Assembly (NCBI GenBank): GCA_951213105.1
Contig: OX578138.1
Span: forward strand, 97,973,614 to 98,037,613
DNA: 64,000 nt
Source of the DNA: Amaurobius ferox
Taxonomy: Eukaryota; Arthropoda; Arachnida; Araneae; Amaurobiidae
Reading direction: 5' to 3'
Position numbers and translations under genes: made by a program
In this document: in pieces, positions 25,701-31,988 of the stretch
Position numbering within the stretch: position 1 is the stretch's first letter
Layout of the letters: each line of letters starts with the position of its first letter
The notes under the pieces: generated by a model
Told to the model about the DNA's origin: nothing
Database searches by the model: none
The model's input: only the letters and a program-made list of their open reading frames with translations

Positions 25701-26098
25701 AGAAATGACAGAACTGGTACTTCACTTGTTTCTAACGCGGTAAAAACAAATTAATCTCAAAAATAGTGTGAAAACTAATACTAGAAAATACTATACGATA
25801 TAATAAACATAATAATATGCCAATTTATAAAAGTGCCTGTCAAAGTAACCAATTAAGTTGACACTAAGCACCAATAAATGTCAACACTCAAATCCAATTC
25901 TATCATTCACCTTATATTCAAATATAAAATATTCGACTAAATACCATATGAAAATAAAAAATTAAAATATATTTACGGCTTGTCAGGTTGCTTTTTTCTT
26001 AATATGTGAACTTTTAGAGATTCCTCTTCAACTTGCGCTACGCTTACACTTTTGGCGCGACGCAATCTTGTAAAACCTGTTTCCTCCTCAACAACCAT
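2485..26098 (-). CDS. DGAT1: Diacylglycerol O-acyltransferase 1, 5' half, six exons (partial)
   Basis: DGAT1 is an ER multi-pass MBOAT enzyme that makes triacylglycerol from diacylglycerol and acyl-CoA. Joining exons 26098-25977, 22125-22038, 9575-9535, 7776-7691, 7597-7545 and 2587-2485 gives 164 residues plus one base, with every junction in phase and every intron GT-AG. The product has a charged 40-residue N-terminus, then a DSLLSSSSG-NYRG segment, then LSNARVALENIIKYGILIDP. That last stretch closely resembles the conserved first-membrane-segment region of animal DGAT1, and hydrophobic segments follow. The catalytic His/Asn region and the FYxDWWN motif of the family belong to later exons outside the window. 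The start ATG has a purine at -3 and G at +4. Introns measure about 3.9, 12.5, 1.8, 0.09 and 5.0 kb and are full of transposons. The assignment rests on recalled family sequence, not on a search. Confidence 0.9.
2690..4910. repeat. Tandem repeat of about 200 bp, roughly six diverged copies
   Basis: A unit of about 190-220 bp recurs. Each copy runs through 'ataaggctcatgatttaag', a 'ctcaaagatctttatagg' segment, 'gcacaaaattaatgcattga', and a 'cacatgagctagagtggcta' segment. Copies lie near 2700, 2925 (split), 4110, 4310, 4520 and 4720. The second copy is split by a 1-kb TIR element at 2993-3984. The array lies inside DGAT1 intron 5. It has no coding potential; the short frames across it are accidental. 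Confidence 0.75.
2993..3984. mobile_element. Non-autonomous hAT-like element with long subrepeated TIRs
   Basis: The ends are inverted copies starting CAGGGTTGCCACTC and CAGGGTTGCTACTC. Each arm contains repeated phrases such as 'ttccctgacttttcc' and 'ccaggttttcc' for about 80-100 bp. It splits one unit of the surrounding tandem repeat, so the empty site can be read from the sister units. The duplicated bases are ATCTTT (6, at most 7), less than the 8 expected for hAT, so the superfamily is uncertain. A patch richer in G and C (about 3560-3800) forms an apparent 94-codon frame with no recognisable domain. No transposase is visible. Confidence 0.65.
5259..6985 (+). CDS. LINE reverse transcriptase (C-terminal part), RNase H and zinc knuckle
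   Basis: The open frame is uninterrupted to the stop at 6985. Counting from the upstream-fused frame that opens at 4976 (669 codons), LINE-coded sequence starts at about residue 95. The GCPQGGVLSP motif is at 96-105 and the polymerase YADD box at 129-132. A thumb-like region follows near 200-300. An RNase H domain spans about 395-515, with acidic residues near D398, E433 and D459 and the PGHSG motif at 499-503. A CCHC-type knuckle starts at C612. The endonuclease, the first half of the RT and any ORF1 are missing, so this copy cannot act alone. The first ~94 residues of the open frame are translated SINE sequence and are an accidental fusion. Confidence 0.92.
5259..7081 (+). mobile_element. 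5'-truncated R1/jockey-like LINE inside SINE-A
   Basis: A 13-bp duplication of SINE sequence, taccttacacctt, flanks the insert at 5246-5258 and 7082-7094. The insert begins in the middle of the reverse-transcriptase domain and ends in a (TTCA)n-type tail (about 7063-7081). This is the signature of target-primed reverse transcription with 5' truncation. The matching duplications and intact ORF suggest a fairly recent insertion. Confidence 0.93.
7183..7271. repeat. Long hairpin with arms of about 43 bp
   Basis: Sequence from 7183 pairs with sequence ending at 7271 around a tiny 'gca' loop near 7227. The inner arm 'caaacaagttta' matches 'taaacttgcttg', and the outer parts 'ctcacttactc' and 'gaataagtgag' also pair. 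A few mismatches lie in the outer third. It sits in DGAT1 intron 5, just past the SINE. It may be a tiny palindromic MITE or a transcribed hairpin. Confidence 0.7.
7545..7597 (-). CDS. DGAT1: DGAT1 exon 5
   Basis: This 53-nt exon follows the acceptor ttactttcag. Its first two bases complete a Gly codon begun in exon 4. It then encodes LNVFILSSLGIEKLLSK and ends phase 0 at the donor GTAACT. The following intron is the 5-kb, TE-filled intron 5. Confidence 0.88.
7691..7776 (-). CDS. DGAT1: DGAT1 exon 4
   Basis: This 86-nt exon follows the acceptor atttttcag. It encodes YGILIDPVQWFKVFF and a hydrophobic ILILL end, with one base on each side shared with neighbouring exons. The YGIL-DP motif is characteristic of DGAT1. 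The donor is GTAATG. Only 93 bp of intron separate it from exon 5. Confidence 0.92.
7777..9534. other. DGAT1 intron 3
   Basis: AT-rich intronic sequence with no further exon seen. It contains a possible small MITE at 8019-8163 and just after it a duplicated 'ggcaccctaggacagtgcc' unit (about 8166-8214). The small frame near 9027-9209 shows no recognisable domain. Confidence 0.6.
8019..8163. mobile_element. Possible short MITE of about 145 bp
   Basis: An approximately 22-bp imperfect inverted repeat (left 'gcactttggaacact', right 'agtgttccaaagtgt') encloses about 100 bp of A/T-rich sequence with no ORF. The target duplication is not clear, so the element class is open. Confidence 0.5.
9535..9575 (-). 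CDS. DGAT1: DGAT1 exon 3
   Basis: This 41-nt exon lies between acceptor tactttacag and donor GTATGT. It encodes VLSNARVALENII plus two bases of a Lys codon completed by exon 4. SNAR-x3-LEN is the hallmark of the first transmembrane region of animal DGAT1. It is too short to be picked up by ORF length alone. Confidence 0.93.
9576..10680. other. AT-rich part of DGAT1 intron 2
   Basis: Low-complexity A/T sequence. A tandem duplication 'atttttaacaaattttgtatt' occurs near 9840-9885, and a poly-G run lies at about 10576-10588. No gene, RNA gene or clear transposon end was seen. Confidence 0.5.
10680..11020. mobile_element. Palindromic MITE-like element, about 340 bp
   Basis: The left half, with 'ttcctaacctttattt', 'cctatgcttgg' and 'aagcatagatgctgaaaaga', is repeated inverted in the right half as 'tcttttttagcatctatgct' and 'aaaagttagggatta'. 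Arms of roughly 130-150 bp surround a short centre near 10850. An inner hairpin 'atgcttgg...ccaagcat' lies at 10739-10762. No ORF is present and the target duplication is not resolved. Confidence 0.6.
11021..11731. other. Intron 2 sequence, no gene seen
   Basis: AT-rich with a patch richer in G/C near 11090-11170. Nothing identifiable was found between the palindromic element and the SINE that follows. Confidence 0.4.
11745..12032 (-). mobile_element. tRNA-derived SINE-A, copy 2
   Basis: On the minus strand it runs from a tRNA-like head (A box near 12012-12022, B box 'gttcgatttc' near 11978) to a short (CAA)n tail at about 11745-11756. The body matches copy 1 closely. A 13-bp duplication, tagaaaatacagt, flanks it at 11732-11744 and 12033-12045. 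The B box carries a substitution relative to copy 1. The short frames on the minus strand here are SINE sequence, not genes. Confidence 0.92.
12290..12870. repeat. Diverged tandem repeat, period about 140-170 bp, 4 copies
   Basis: The phrases 'acttaaagtaaaagtt', 'gactatagccaccag' and 'aatcaaaatcgctcaatta' recur in the same order about every 140-170 bp, with intervening G-rich runs (a G run near 12411-12422). No coding potential was seen. The flanks 12046-12289 and 12871-13260 hold no recognised feature apart from a poly-C run near 13088-13104. Confidence 0.7.
13270..13560 (+). pseudogene. Tc1-like transposase fragment (C-terminal catalytic part)
   Basis: The plus strand encodes MNDNAKCHRTL and then WPRHSPDLNSIKNIWDALG. 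These are the second Asp block and the D/E block of a DD34E Tc1-type transposase. Upstream sequence from about 13270 continues the domain in another frame. The copy stops at 13552 and runs into MITE-like ends. It is a second, inverted relic beside the larger Tc1 copy at 13745-18842. Confidence 0.8.
13553..13790. repeat. Tandem Tc1-end MITEs separated by TA arrays
   Basis: The motif 'cactgctggacaattgctaa' and its inverse occur several times. It ends the upstream fragment (13560-13585), bounds a unit of about 93 bp at 13584-13676 with inverse ends 'acactgctggacaattgc' and 'gcaattgcccagcaatgt', and opens a further copy at 13717. The units are joined by (TA)n tracts (13575-13588 and 13675-13716). 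Tc1/mariner elements insert at TA, so the TA tracts probably served as repeated landing sites. Confidence 0.7.
13745..14778 (-). pseudogene. Tc1 transposase, main body (broken)
   Basis: The best frame (14329-13745) shows a VIMVW block, then FMDDNAQCHQTL with the second catalytic Asp, then SPDLYPIENVWDALG with the Asp/Glu of a DD34E triad. Upstream, 14778-14330 contains N-terminal sequence in other frames with stops. The C-terminal ~60 codons of the open frame look like readthrough beyond the family's usual end. It is not functional: frameshifts are present and the N-terminus is displaced by 3.8 kb. Confidence 0.85.
14998..15740 (+). pseudogene. hAT transposase, central part (frameshifted)
   Basis: Frame one carries SSAINALQQLNALYSFIETS and LQSLSDTRWSSRIKAIKALL, typical of the RNase H-like core of ZMYM1/TTF-domain hAT transposases. 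At about 15300 the homology shifts to another frame with FVHFVLPSVFDQCNNLSKHL and continues to QVWSFVTELCG. The DNA-binding N-terminus is absent. The coding line is cut at 15740 by LINE-2 and its end resumes after 17892. Confidence 0.8.
15741..17174 (+). CDS. LINE-2 pol fragment: RT thumb, RNase H, zinc knuckle
   Basis: The open frame starts upstream in hAT sequence (ATG at 15678). LINE-coded sequence begins at about residue 22 of 498. It has YLGIWID (62-68), an RNase H domain at about 228-350 with D233, E271, D295 and an AHTG motif near 334-337, and a C-terminal Cys/His cluster (CPCG to HVVFDC). The RT catalytic YxDD box is missing because of 5' truncation. Family resemblance is to jockey/R1-type LINEs with RNase H. 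Confidence 0.88.
   Translation, partial: ELKFSVDKSCYIVFPAKKKITFCPAIKLYEKRIKCVKVIKYLGIWIDTGRTFIPHLSQLKNQVGNFHHKLMRVTKATWGLRPNIIKEIYLKATEKLISYGSAIWFKDHERQKVKIRQIERIALLSITKCYKTVANDALYVLSGCIPLEYKIREESNIYKLFHWKQNINIGDKHINANMVENIRYSFREPWLNLAQTWDKNSENRREVSIYTDGSKILDRVGCAMIVYNNNDRVHQEKYRINDEASVYNAELYAIYNAVHYIINHRIEISHIFSDSMSVLQALNDINCKNEMVRNLQLEINNYNGRIALHWIKAHTGLERNEEVDLLAKEATTGNEVNFTFPLSRIQINTTIRKELEQEWQRHWDSSTKARCLHRLIPKITTNRVLGDFYINQTLTEHGAFGSYQKRFFNKSDMCPCGIEPSTMRHVVFDCHLWNDIRAKYFPSDFASINVLNLTYGKFAKMGIQLIMKNVLAMALDL
17194..17390. repeat. Two-copy tandem repeat in the LINE-2 3' region
   Basis: A unit of about 103 bp beginning 'gaggccaagttgcctgtg' is followed by a second copy beginning 'gaggccaagtcgcctgtg'. 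Both continue through 'atatcctatgt', 'tatatttgcttgtgtt' and 'tgtatatattgtaaa'-like text. Tandem 3' repeats are common in LINEs and may concern recognition by the element's reverse transcriptase. Confidence 0.75.
17893..18320 (+). pseudogene. hAT transposase C-terminal dimerisation part
   Basis: Past LINE-2 the hAT frame resumes with LSESDVEKKIFQPYAKY, decays through stops, and becomes open again at about 18090 with SCERSFSYLRRLKNYFLSTM and ERLSSLTVLAIEQD before a stop at 18318. SxERSFSxLRRLKxYLRSTM is the classic hAT C-terminal dimerisation motif. Confidence 0.85.
18843..20560. other. AT-rich part of DGAT1 intron 2
   Basis: Mostly A/T-rich single-copy-looking sequence with short homopolymers. 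The open frame at 19466-19786 on the minus strand has no recognisable domain. Nothing else was supported. Confidence 0.45.
20566..20665. repeat. 24-bp minisatellite, four copies
   Basis: The unit 'attgctgatatgtgtttg' plus 'tcacct' repeats four times in register with almost no divergence. Because 24 is a multiple of three, it yields the apparent peptide ADMCLSPI repeated in a 74-codon frame, which has no other support as a gene. Confidence 0.85.
20666..22037. other. DGAT1 intron 2, upstream end
   Basis: AT-rich, no exon or transposon recognised. The donor GTATGT of exon 2 lies at 22037-22032 on the minus strand. Confidence 0.45.
22038..22125 (-). CDS. DGAT1: DGAT1 exon 2
   Basis: This 88-nt exon lies between acceptor ttttctag and donor GTATGT. 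It encodes IHKQRDSLLSSSSGYTNYRG followed by VLNLCILLL. The first base completes a Pro codon from exon 1. The DSL-SS-SG-NYRG-LN phrase matches the conserved segment before the first membrane helix of DGAT1 (SLFSSDSGFSNYRG in mammals, from memory). Confidence 0.93.
22126..23163. other. DGAT1 intron 1, first part
   Basis: AT-rich. A stretch at 22698-22727 on the minus strand has the look of a 30-nt microexon (acceptor, 10 codons, GTAAAG). It is not needed, because exon 1 joins exon 2 directly in phase. Confidence 0.5.
23177..23241 (+). mobile_element. Micro-element M1 (3' tail of SINE-A only)
   Basis: About 65 bp running from 'cccggcc' to 'ggacggcctgggtttttg'. It is flanked by acccataaagcac (23164-23176) and acccatacagcac (23242-23254), a target duplication with one mismatch. 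The two ends can pair (cccggcc / ggccTggg), giving a hairpin as in the other micro copies. Confidence 0.75.
23257..23550 (+). mobile_element. tRNA-derived SINE-A, copy 3
   Basis: The head 'gagcacggtaacccagtgg' contains the A box, and the B box 'ggttcgattcc' is intact near 23310-23320. The body is diverged and ends in a (CAA)n tail. A 15-bp duplication, acccatacagcacct, flanks it at 23242-23256 and 23551-23565. Its left duplication is also the right duplication of micro-element M1. Confidence 0.9.
23566..24590. other. DGAT1 intron 1, middle part
   Basis: AT-rich sequence. An inverted repeat 'catttgatgaaatgcaa' / 'gctgcatttcatcaaatg' lies at 24421-24462. No gene was seen. Confidence 0.5.
24600..25330 (+). 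pseudogene. mariner-family transposase relic
   Basis: An ATG at 24616 opens a frame with YDFIVGLNQEECLQRLQLAY, then SRTTVFRWFTGFRRGRNSLL and HTGRPLSAV. These are the paired HTH region and linker of mariner transposases. After a frameshift near 24900 the homology continues in other frames (MLIDDNHCTYQMIQNELNI) and fades by about 25330. The C-terminal catalytic triad cannot be followed reliably. TIRs were not resolved. It lies in DGAT1 intron 1, opposite to the gene. Confidence 0.88.
25331..25976. other. DGAT1 intron 1, beginning
   Basis: AT-rich intron sequence with nothing recognised. It ends at the exon 1 donor GTAAAT (25976-25971 on the minus strand). Confidence 0.5.
25977..26098 (-). CDS. 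DGAT1: DGAT1 exon 1 with start codon
   Basis: The ATG at 26098 stands in a favourable context (gcaATGG). It opens 40 codons plus two bases: MVVEEETGFTRLRRAKSVSV, then an acidic VEEES and basic HILRKKQPDKP. The N-terminus of DGAT1 is a variable, charged cytosolic region, so the assignment rests on phase-perfect joining to exon 2. The donor is GTAAAT. Confidence 0.82.
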
Positions 26099-27071
26099 TG
26101 CAATTATATAAACTAACTACCTAAATTAATTATTAACATAATACGATTATAAATGAGCTAAGTTAAAACCCCACAGGTTAGCAGACAAAGTTTACATGTG
26201 GGAGGGGAGACAAAACATGACGAGTACGGTCATGGATCAAATATGATAACATTAATAAACAAGCATTTTGCAAACGTCAGTTGCACGTGAAAGTCATGTG
26301 TGTTCTTTTCGTTTCAAATATTTACGTTGAATTTTCTGACGAAACTACATCGTCAATATTTCTAACTAAATTACATAAAAATTTGTAAAAATTATTTTTA
26401 GAAATAAGATTTGAAGCAAGGCTGAAAAAGAGTCGTTCTCTGTAGTGTCATGCCATTCGTGCAAGAAGATGGTGCTACAAATCGATAATTTCAAAAGTTA
26501 TTTTTTAAAATTTATCAAAGTGGACATGGCATGGTACCTTGTTTCGCCTAAAATACTCAAAAATACTGATGAAAGAACCCAAGGTTCAATGCAAGGTTTC
26601 ATGCAAAATAAATGTACCACGACAGAGAAGAAATCCCAGACGGACTGACACAGGCAGTGTTTCTTTCAAGACTTTTCAGCCGAGGGGGGGGGAGGGGGCG
26701 AATGAAACTTTAAGAAGGACAAATTTTTTATTTGCCCTATATCAATATGTCGAAATGCTGCCACATAAGTAAAAATAAGTTAACATAAAATGTCTCCTGG
26801 AGTGCGAATAATCATCTCCGGGAGTTTCCCCTTCCCCGGAGGTATACGTGAAAGAGACACTGAACACAGACCTCAGAAGTCAAGGAATAAACGGTTGATG
26901 TCTTTATTTATGTGCTTCAAATTGGATATGTAAGCATATTTCCTATGATGTATATTTCCAAAATTCATACAATTCGGAGTAAAAATTAGAAAATTTAGGA
27001 CAGTTTTACATTTTATTTTGTTGAGTTCTTCTAAGCGGTGATAGAGTGAACTTATTTTGCTCCGATCTTGC
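26099..27071. other. DGAT1 5' flank
   Basis: This should contain the DGAT1 5' UTR and promoter (minus strand). No TATA box or initiator can be defended. A purine-rich patch with a G run lies at 26685-26700. Small plus-strand frames (26445-26772) have no recognisable domain. Confidence 0.4.
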
Positions 27072-27085
27072 ACAAATGACATGGC

Positions 27086-27143
27086 CCGGCCGTCCAAATA
27101 GATGCTCAAGTCCTCAGGACGAGCCGGACGGTCTGGGTCTTCA
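27086..27143 (+). mobile_element. Micro-element M2 (58 bp) with 14-bp TSD
   Basis: The target duplication acaaatgacatggc is exact at 27072-27085 and 27144-27157. The inserted 58 bp start ccggccgtccaaa and end 'ggacggtctgggtcttca', which is the 3' module of SINE-A around a different centre. It has no pol III box and no ORF. Confidence 0.92.
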
Positions 27144-27289
27144 ACAAATGACATGGCGCTACAAAGAAACAGACTGGATTTATGCAACAAAAAACAGCAA
27201 TCGATGGTATTGGAAAGGAAATTATGTTTTGTTTTGGGTCATAAAAGAAACAAGTTAGCAGTTTCCGTACTATTTTTGTCAACGGGGAG

Positions 27290-27780
27290 ATGAAAGGATT
27301 GGCAAGTGTAAGCGAACAATGGGGTAGGAGAGGGCAAAAGACGTATTACGCCTGCGTAGCAGGCAAAACGAAGAGCTTGCTAAGCAATTTCAGCGAGTGC
27401 CATGGAGTAGGAAATGAACCTCAGGCGACAAGAAAGAGATCGCAAAGCGAGCTCGTAGAGCGCAAACGAGTAGGAGGTGAAGCTACCCGACTTGCGAAGT
27501 GAGTTACTGGGATTGGTGAACGTCAGCGAATTGGAGGCGGATCCATCTAGATAATTACACCTGCGTAGTAGTCGTGAAAAAAAAAGGTTATTAACTGAGC
27601 TCGGAAGAGAAGCGGTATCAAACAGGAGGAGGAGCCCTCGAGTTCCAAGAGTTTGCGAGCTGTGAGCATGACGTAGGGGTAGCGTGAAGATGAAAGGGTT
27701 TGCGAAACGAATTCCGGGGGTTGGCAAGCATCAGAGAACACTTGACGAAGCCCCAACAGGTGTAATACGCCTGTGTACTG
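27290..27780. repeat. GC-rich tandem block, three copies of about 200 bp
   Basis: Base composition changes sharply to near 50% G+C. A phrase like 'gtattacgcctgcgtag' occurs at about 27343, 27553 and 27762. Before each comes a 'ggttggcaagcatcagagaa'-type segment with repeated 'gcgaa' and 'gag' words. The period is about 210 bp. The frames here on both strands are by-products. It lies immediately before a repeat that recurs at 58.1 kb. Confidence 0.65.
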
Positions 27781-27829
27781 CATTACAAAGAAACAGCAAA
27801 ACGTGCTGTTCTGAAATTTCCAGGATTTT

Positions 27830-28270
27830 TTACAGTTCGTATTCTGTTATGCAGGATACAAGAACGAGTCCAAGTTTCTGGATAACTAACGTTTATTCAC
27901 AAGCACAAAGTAAACTGAAGCAATATATAATGAAACAGCAATTAAATGTTCAACTAATTTCACAGAGTAAGCTATATTATTCTCAAAACGTTGACGAAAG
28001 TAATTGCATAAAACAGCTGCTATTATTCTCAAAACATTGACAAAAATCACAGTCCACTGTAGTTCGTATATTGTAAACTTGTCAACTCCACTCCAACGGT
28101 GGGGTGAGTCCTTTTTACAGTCTCTCTATAGAAACTTTTGGAAATATCTATATTTCAAAGGAACATTCTGGAAGTCGCCAAATTGGCGATAAATCACCAA
28201 ATCTGGAAACCTTTCTTCTACCTGGGAAATCCTGAAAACCCTGGGCTCACGTGATTCTGACGTTATGCAC
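27830..28270. repeat. Dispersed repeat F, copy 1 (possible solo LTR)
   Basis: About 430 bp is homologous to 58125-58545. It begins 'aggatacaagaacgagtcc', continues 'tttctggataactaacgttt', and ends near 'atcaccaaatctgga'. The 'ctggataactaacgtttatt' phrase is reminiscent of arthropod LTRs, but neither clean ends nor target duplications were found. Confidence 0.45.
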
Positions 28271-29667
28271 TTTATTTTCTTCGCCTGGCCTTCGAGACAG
28301 ACGAAAGAGGAGGCGTCAAACGGAACATTGAGCGCATTTTAGTATCGCCTCCAAATCATTAGACGATAGTTTGCTAATTTATAATTGGCTTTTTTCATCT
28401 TTCGCTATACATTGACTTTTATAAATTCTCCGCTTGGGACGTTATAATCATTTTTTTTCGACTGGACATGATCACTTCCCTATAAATATCCCTAATATAT
28501 AAACGCATGGGCCTGTCCTTACAAAGTCGTTGGGGGTACTTAAGGACTCGGTACTCTGTATAATAATAATATGAAAAAGTAAAACCGTTTAACTTCGATC
28601 AACAATAGAAATCCAAAAAATAAAAAAAATACGTTATATGAAATTCTGAATATTACAACAATGAAACTAAAATTCAATTATTTACTATATTGTTATTAGA
28701 AAATGCTATGCAGAATAATTAAAATAAAGTATGAAGATATTCTAAGCACGTCAATTTTGGCCCCCTCGCATTGCAGTTAAACCATAACATCGTGAATGAT
28801 AACTAGCAATTATATATTTTTGCAGGTTTGTTTTGAGGTAAGTGAATGATCATTAGAAATCAATTTTGCCCGTAAGAATTTTTCTGCTCGATAAAAGTAT
28901 TATCTCACATATTGAACTATAGCCACCTTCATCTAAAATGACCGGTCATTTTCCCTCTTTCCTATTGTTAACCACGATACACCTACAAAAGGTGTTACTT
29001 AGCGCCATCTAGCGGTAACAGCTAGAACAAAATGAAGATTTTAAAGACCGTAGACGATGAAAATTTGATATCTCGATGGATAAATGCATAGATAGATACA
29101 TTGATAGATAGATTGCTAGATAGAAATTCCAGCTTCACTCAGGGTTATTGTAAAATTAAATCTGATTTGAATTTGCATACAATAAAATGTAAACAAACAT
29201 AAAAAAATTCTTTATCAATATGGAATTTTTAATAAAAATTTTAAATTTATAGTGCTATATACAAAGTCTATAAACCACGGCCAATATTTACCATGTTTGA
29301 TTGCGTCAACAGGCATTGATAGTTTTTTTTTTATCAATTGCTCATAATAGAGTTTAATAGTCTTATTTCTGCTGAAATTATACAAGTATACAAACTTTCT
29401 TTGAAAAGTCAACAACTTCTTAATAATGAAGAACGAGATAGATTTAAAATGTTCACACTTCAACCTATATATGTTGACAGTTTAATTTGTGACGAAATTA
29501 TACACGTATACAAACTTTGTCTGAAAAGTCTCTGCTGCATTTCTCCCGACGATTGACTTCCGAGGGAAATTCAAAAAGATTTATATAGTTTTTCATCATA
29601 TTTAATGTACAAGAGGGCACTACACAAGAGACCATAGTAAAAGCTAGATATTACAATTTTAAAAAAA
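28271..29667. other. Intergenic AT-rich sequence
   Basis: No gene was recognised. It contains GATA-type tetranucleotide repeats near 29080-29125. Two diverged copies of a segment 'gaaattatacaagtatacaa' / 'gaaattatacacgtatacaa' lie at about 29376 and 29494. Confidence 0.45.
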
Positions 29668-30506
29668 TCTGATGTGAGCAGCACATGACTTCCCTGCAGA
29701 CTCAAATTCATATTTTCTTTATTTCTTTAATAATTCAGTAGATTGAGTTCAATTGCACAAAATAACACTAAATTTGCATTTTTAATTCAATTTTTGTTTC
29801 TACTAGGTAATTGGGCATTTTACCGAAAGTGACGTAAGAAAAATGCAGGAAATTTCAAATATCTTGAGAACGGCTAGTCCTATAATGGAGTGTTAAACGA
29901 CCCAGACCGTCCGACTCATCCTGAGGACTTGAGTAGCCATTTGGACGGCCGGGAAAGAGTATAATGGAGTGTGTTATATTATTTCCCTCGTCAAAAATTG
30001 CGTATAAAACAAGAATTTAATTGATACATTTGAATATACGTAGTCTTCTTTTCTTAGATTTTAGCGGAAAATTTTGTAAAAAAAAGGCATGTTTTTTTTC
30101 CGAATCGTACCAAAATCTAATCAGCACCAGGGTGCCCCACAAATAACCGAATTTTGTGAAATTCGGTCCATTAGTTTTTCAGCTAGAGGGGATAAAAGCT
30201 TTTGCGGGCCACTTCGCAATAAAAGGCGGGTTCTTTTATCCCGAATCGTACCCAAAAGTAATCATCACCAGATTCCCCCATAAATGACTTACCTACCAAA
30301 TTTTATGAAATCCGGTCCATTAGTTTTTTAGTTAGAGTGGATTTAAAACCTGCACAGACAGGCACACACACACACAGACGTCACGCTAAAAATAGTTTTT
30401 TCGTATTCTAGAGGTCTCGAAACGTGTAGATCCGTCGAAAACTCGAGTTGCGATTTTGGGCATGATTCCAATACTTTCCCTATACCATGTAATGCAGGGA
30501 AAGTAA
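29668..30506 (+). mobile_element. Hairpin-microsatellite element, family C, copy 1
   Basis: It starts TCTGATGTGAGCAGCACATG in an A-run context. It carries the core 'atcttgagaacggctagtcc', then a 'ggtccattagttttt' block and a short (CA)n near 30362-30380. The last blocks are 'acgtgtagatccgtcgaaaa' and a palindrome 'ctttccctataccatgtaatgcagggaaag', here described by its arms ctttccct / agggaaag (30474-30504). There is no ORF. A micro-element (M3) is inserted at 29894. Confidence 0.8.
29894..29959 (-). mobile_element. Micro-element M3 (66 bp) with 13-bp TSD
   Basis: The target duplication tataatggagtgt is exact at 29881-29893 and 29960-29972. In minus orientation the insert runs from ccggccgtccaaa to 'ggacggtctgggtcg'. 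It lies inside family C copy 1. Confidence 0.92.
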
Positions 30507-31577
30507 TACAAGAAAATCAGAAAAAAAATTGAAATCGAAAAATTTGAAAACAAGATCAAAATTAAATGAGTATAACGAATTCTCCAAGGTAAAACACGTA
30601 CTCAAATGGAAAAACAACAACGTTGTTTTAGATGTTAACTAGCACCACTTAGCGGTCATTTCTGAGCTGGGATGTTGCCTATTTTTGTAAAGGAAAGAAC
30701 AAGCATTTTAGATAGAGATGGCTATGAGTGGACTTATACACGTGTGTGTTCGCGCGCAATGACTGTTAACCTACATTGCTGAAAATATCGGACTTTGGTA
30801 TGACTCAATGTTTCTCTTTTATATAATTGCAATCGCGAAAGCGATTGCAATTTATATAAAAGAGAAAACATTTTTCATAGAATTAAAAATAACAGTTCTT
30901 CAAAATGTACCTACAAATACTTGTAGGAATTCGTGGAGTTTTTTTTCGCAATTTCCGTTAAATGTGTACGCGTGTGATCGACACCAAATATGAAAATTTA
31001 TGAAGAATCGTTACTATGTGAAACAACCACTTTCATCAACGAACACATTTATGCATTATTATGAAAGCATATATATATATATATATAATTAATATATCAA
31101 ATAATATATTAAATATAATATTAATATATTAAATTTAATATATCAAAAATTCAGCACTTTGACTCTTGTTTGCATATATCAATTTTTAGAAATATTATAA
31201 TAAACCAGGATCTTAGAAACAATAAAATGTGATGAAAATTATAAATTAGCCTATTTTATGGAATTATTGAGTACAGCGGACTAATAATGCATATCCTCCC
31301 AAATTCGTTATTAAAATTCTCAGCTCAGTGTATCAACTTCCACTCGATAACATCCAAGACAACTTTCCCAATTATAGTGGCTAATAATATGGAAACAATT
31401 TTTTTTTTATAATTGTTTATTAATTATATAATTAAATAAAAATGAATAATAATAAAATAAACTAAAAAAAAATAGAAAAATAAAAAATTCGAAAATAATA
31501 TACATTAATATTAATGTTTTGAATTTTCTTTCGCTAAAAAATTGCAACTTTAGCCAGTTTGATACTGCAATTTGAGC
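30507..31577. other. Intergenic sequence with one strong hairpin and AT repeats
   Basis: No gene was seen. It holds the hairpin at 30811-30867, a (TA)n tract near 31069-31087 and a self-similar 'aatatattaaatttaatata' stretch near 31088-31145. Confidence 0.5.
30811..30867. repeat. Near-perfect 26-bp hairpin with a GAAA loop
   Basis: The left arm (30811-30836) and right arm (30841-30867) are reverse complements except for one extra T. They close on a four-base GAAA loop: 'attgcaatcgc GAAA gcgattgcaat'. The isolation and low divergence of the arms suggest recent formation or selection. Confidence 0.85.
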
Positions 31578-31591
31578 GCCCTTATAATGGT

Positions 31592-31974
31592 TGCTGTTGT
31601 TGAGACCCAGACCGTCCGACCTACCAGAAAGGTGTAAGGTAACTGTTTGGACGGCCGGGAAGTGCCACCCAATTTAGACCGGAACCCAGTGGGGGAGGCA
31701 TCCACAGGGACCGTACCCTCCATCCCCTACCACCAACCTCTCGGAAGGACTTACGGACCCACATGTTTAACGTGATCGTACTCCGCATGAACACGGCGGC
31801 AGTTGTGACAGCGTGCAAATCCAGCGCGCAAACCACCTGGCTGCCGCGCCCGAAATATGCCAACAGCACACGGTGTTCCCAGGTGGTCACCCACCCAAGT
31901 ACTAACCGCACCCGATGCTACTTGACTTCGGTGATCTAACGAGAATCGGTGTTTTCAGCACGGGCCTTTGGCAT
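31592..31974 (-). mobile_element. 5S rRNA-headed SINE-A, copy 4
   Basis: On the minus strand it begins with about 115 bp of 5S rRNA sequence (blocks 'gtgctgaaaacaccg', 'gatcaccgaagtcaagtag' and 'gggtgggtgaccacctggga'). A degraded tRNA head follows ('gggcgcggcagccaggtgg') with the B-box segment missing, then the usual SINE-A body and (CAA)n tail. A 14-bp duplication, gcccttataatggt, lies at 31578-31591 and 31975-31988. Confidence 0.93.
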
Positions 31975-31988
31975 GCCCTTATAATGGT

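Noticed and set aside
31859..31974. A genuine 5S rRNA gene
   Set aside because: The 5S-like segment is fused to a SINE body, has the same fusion in two other copies and lies within target duplications.
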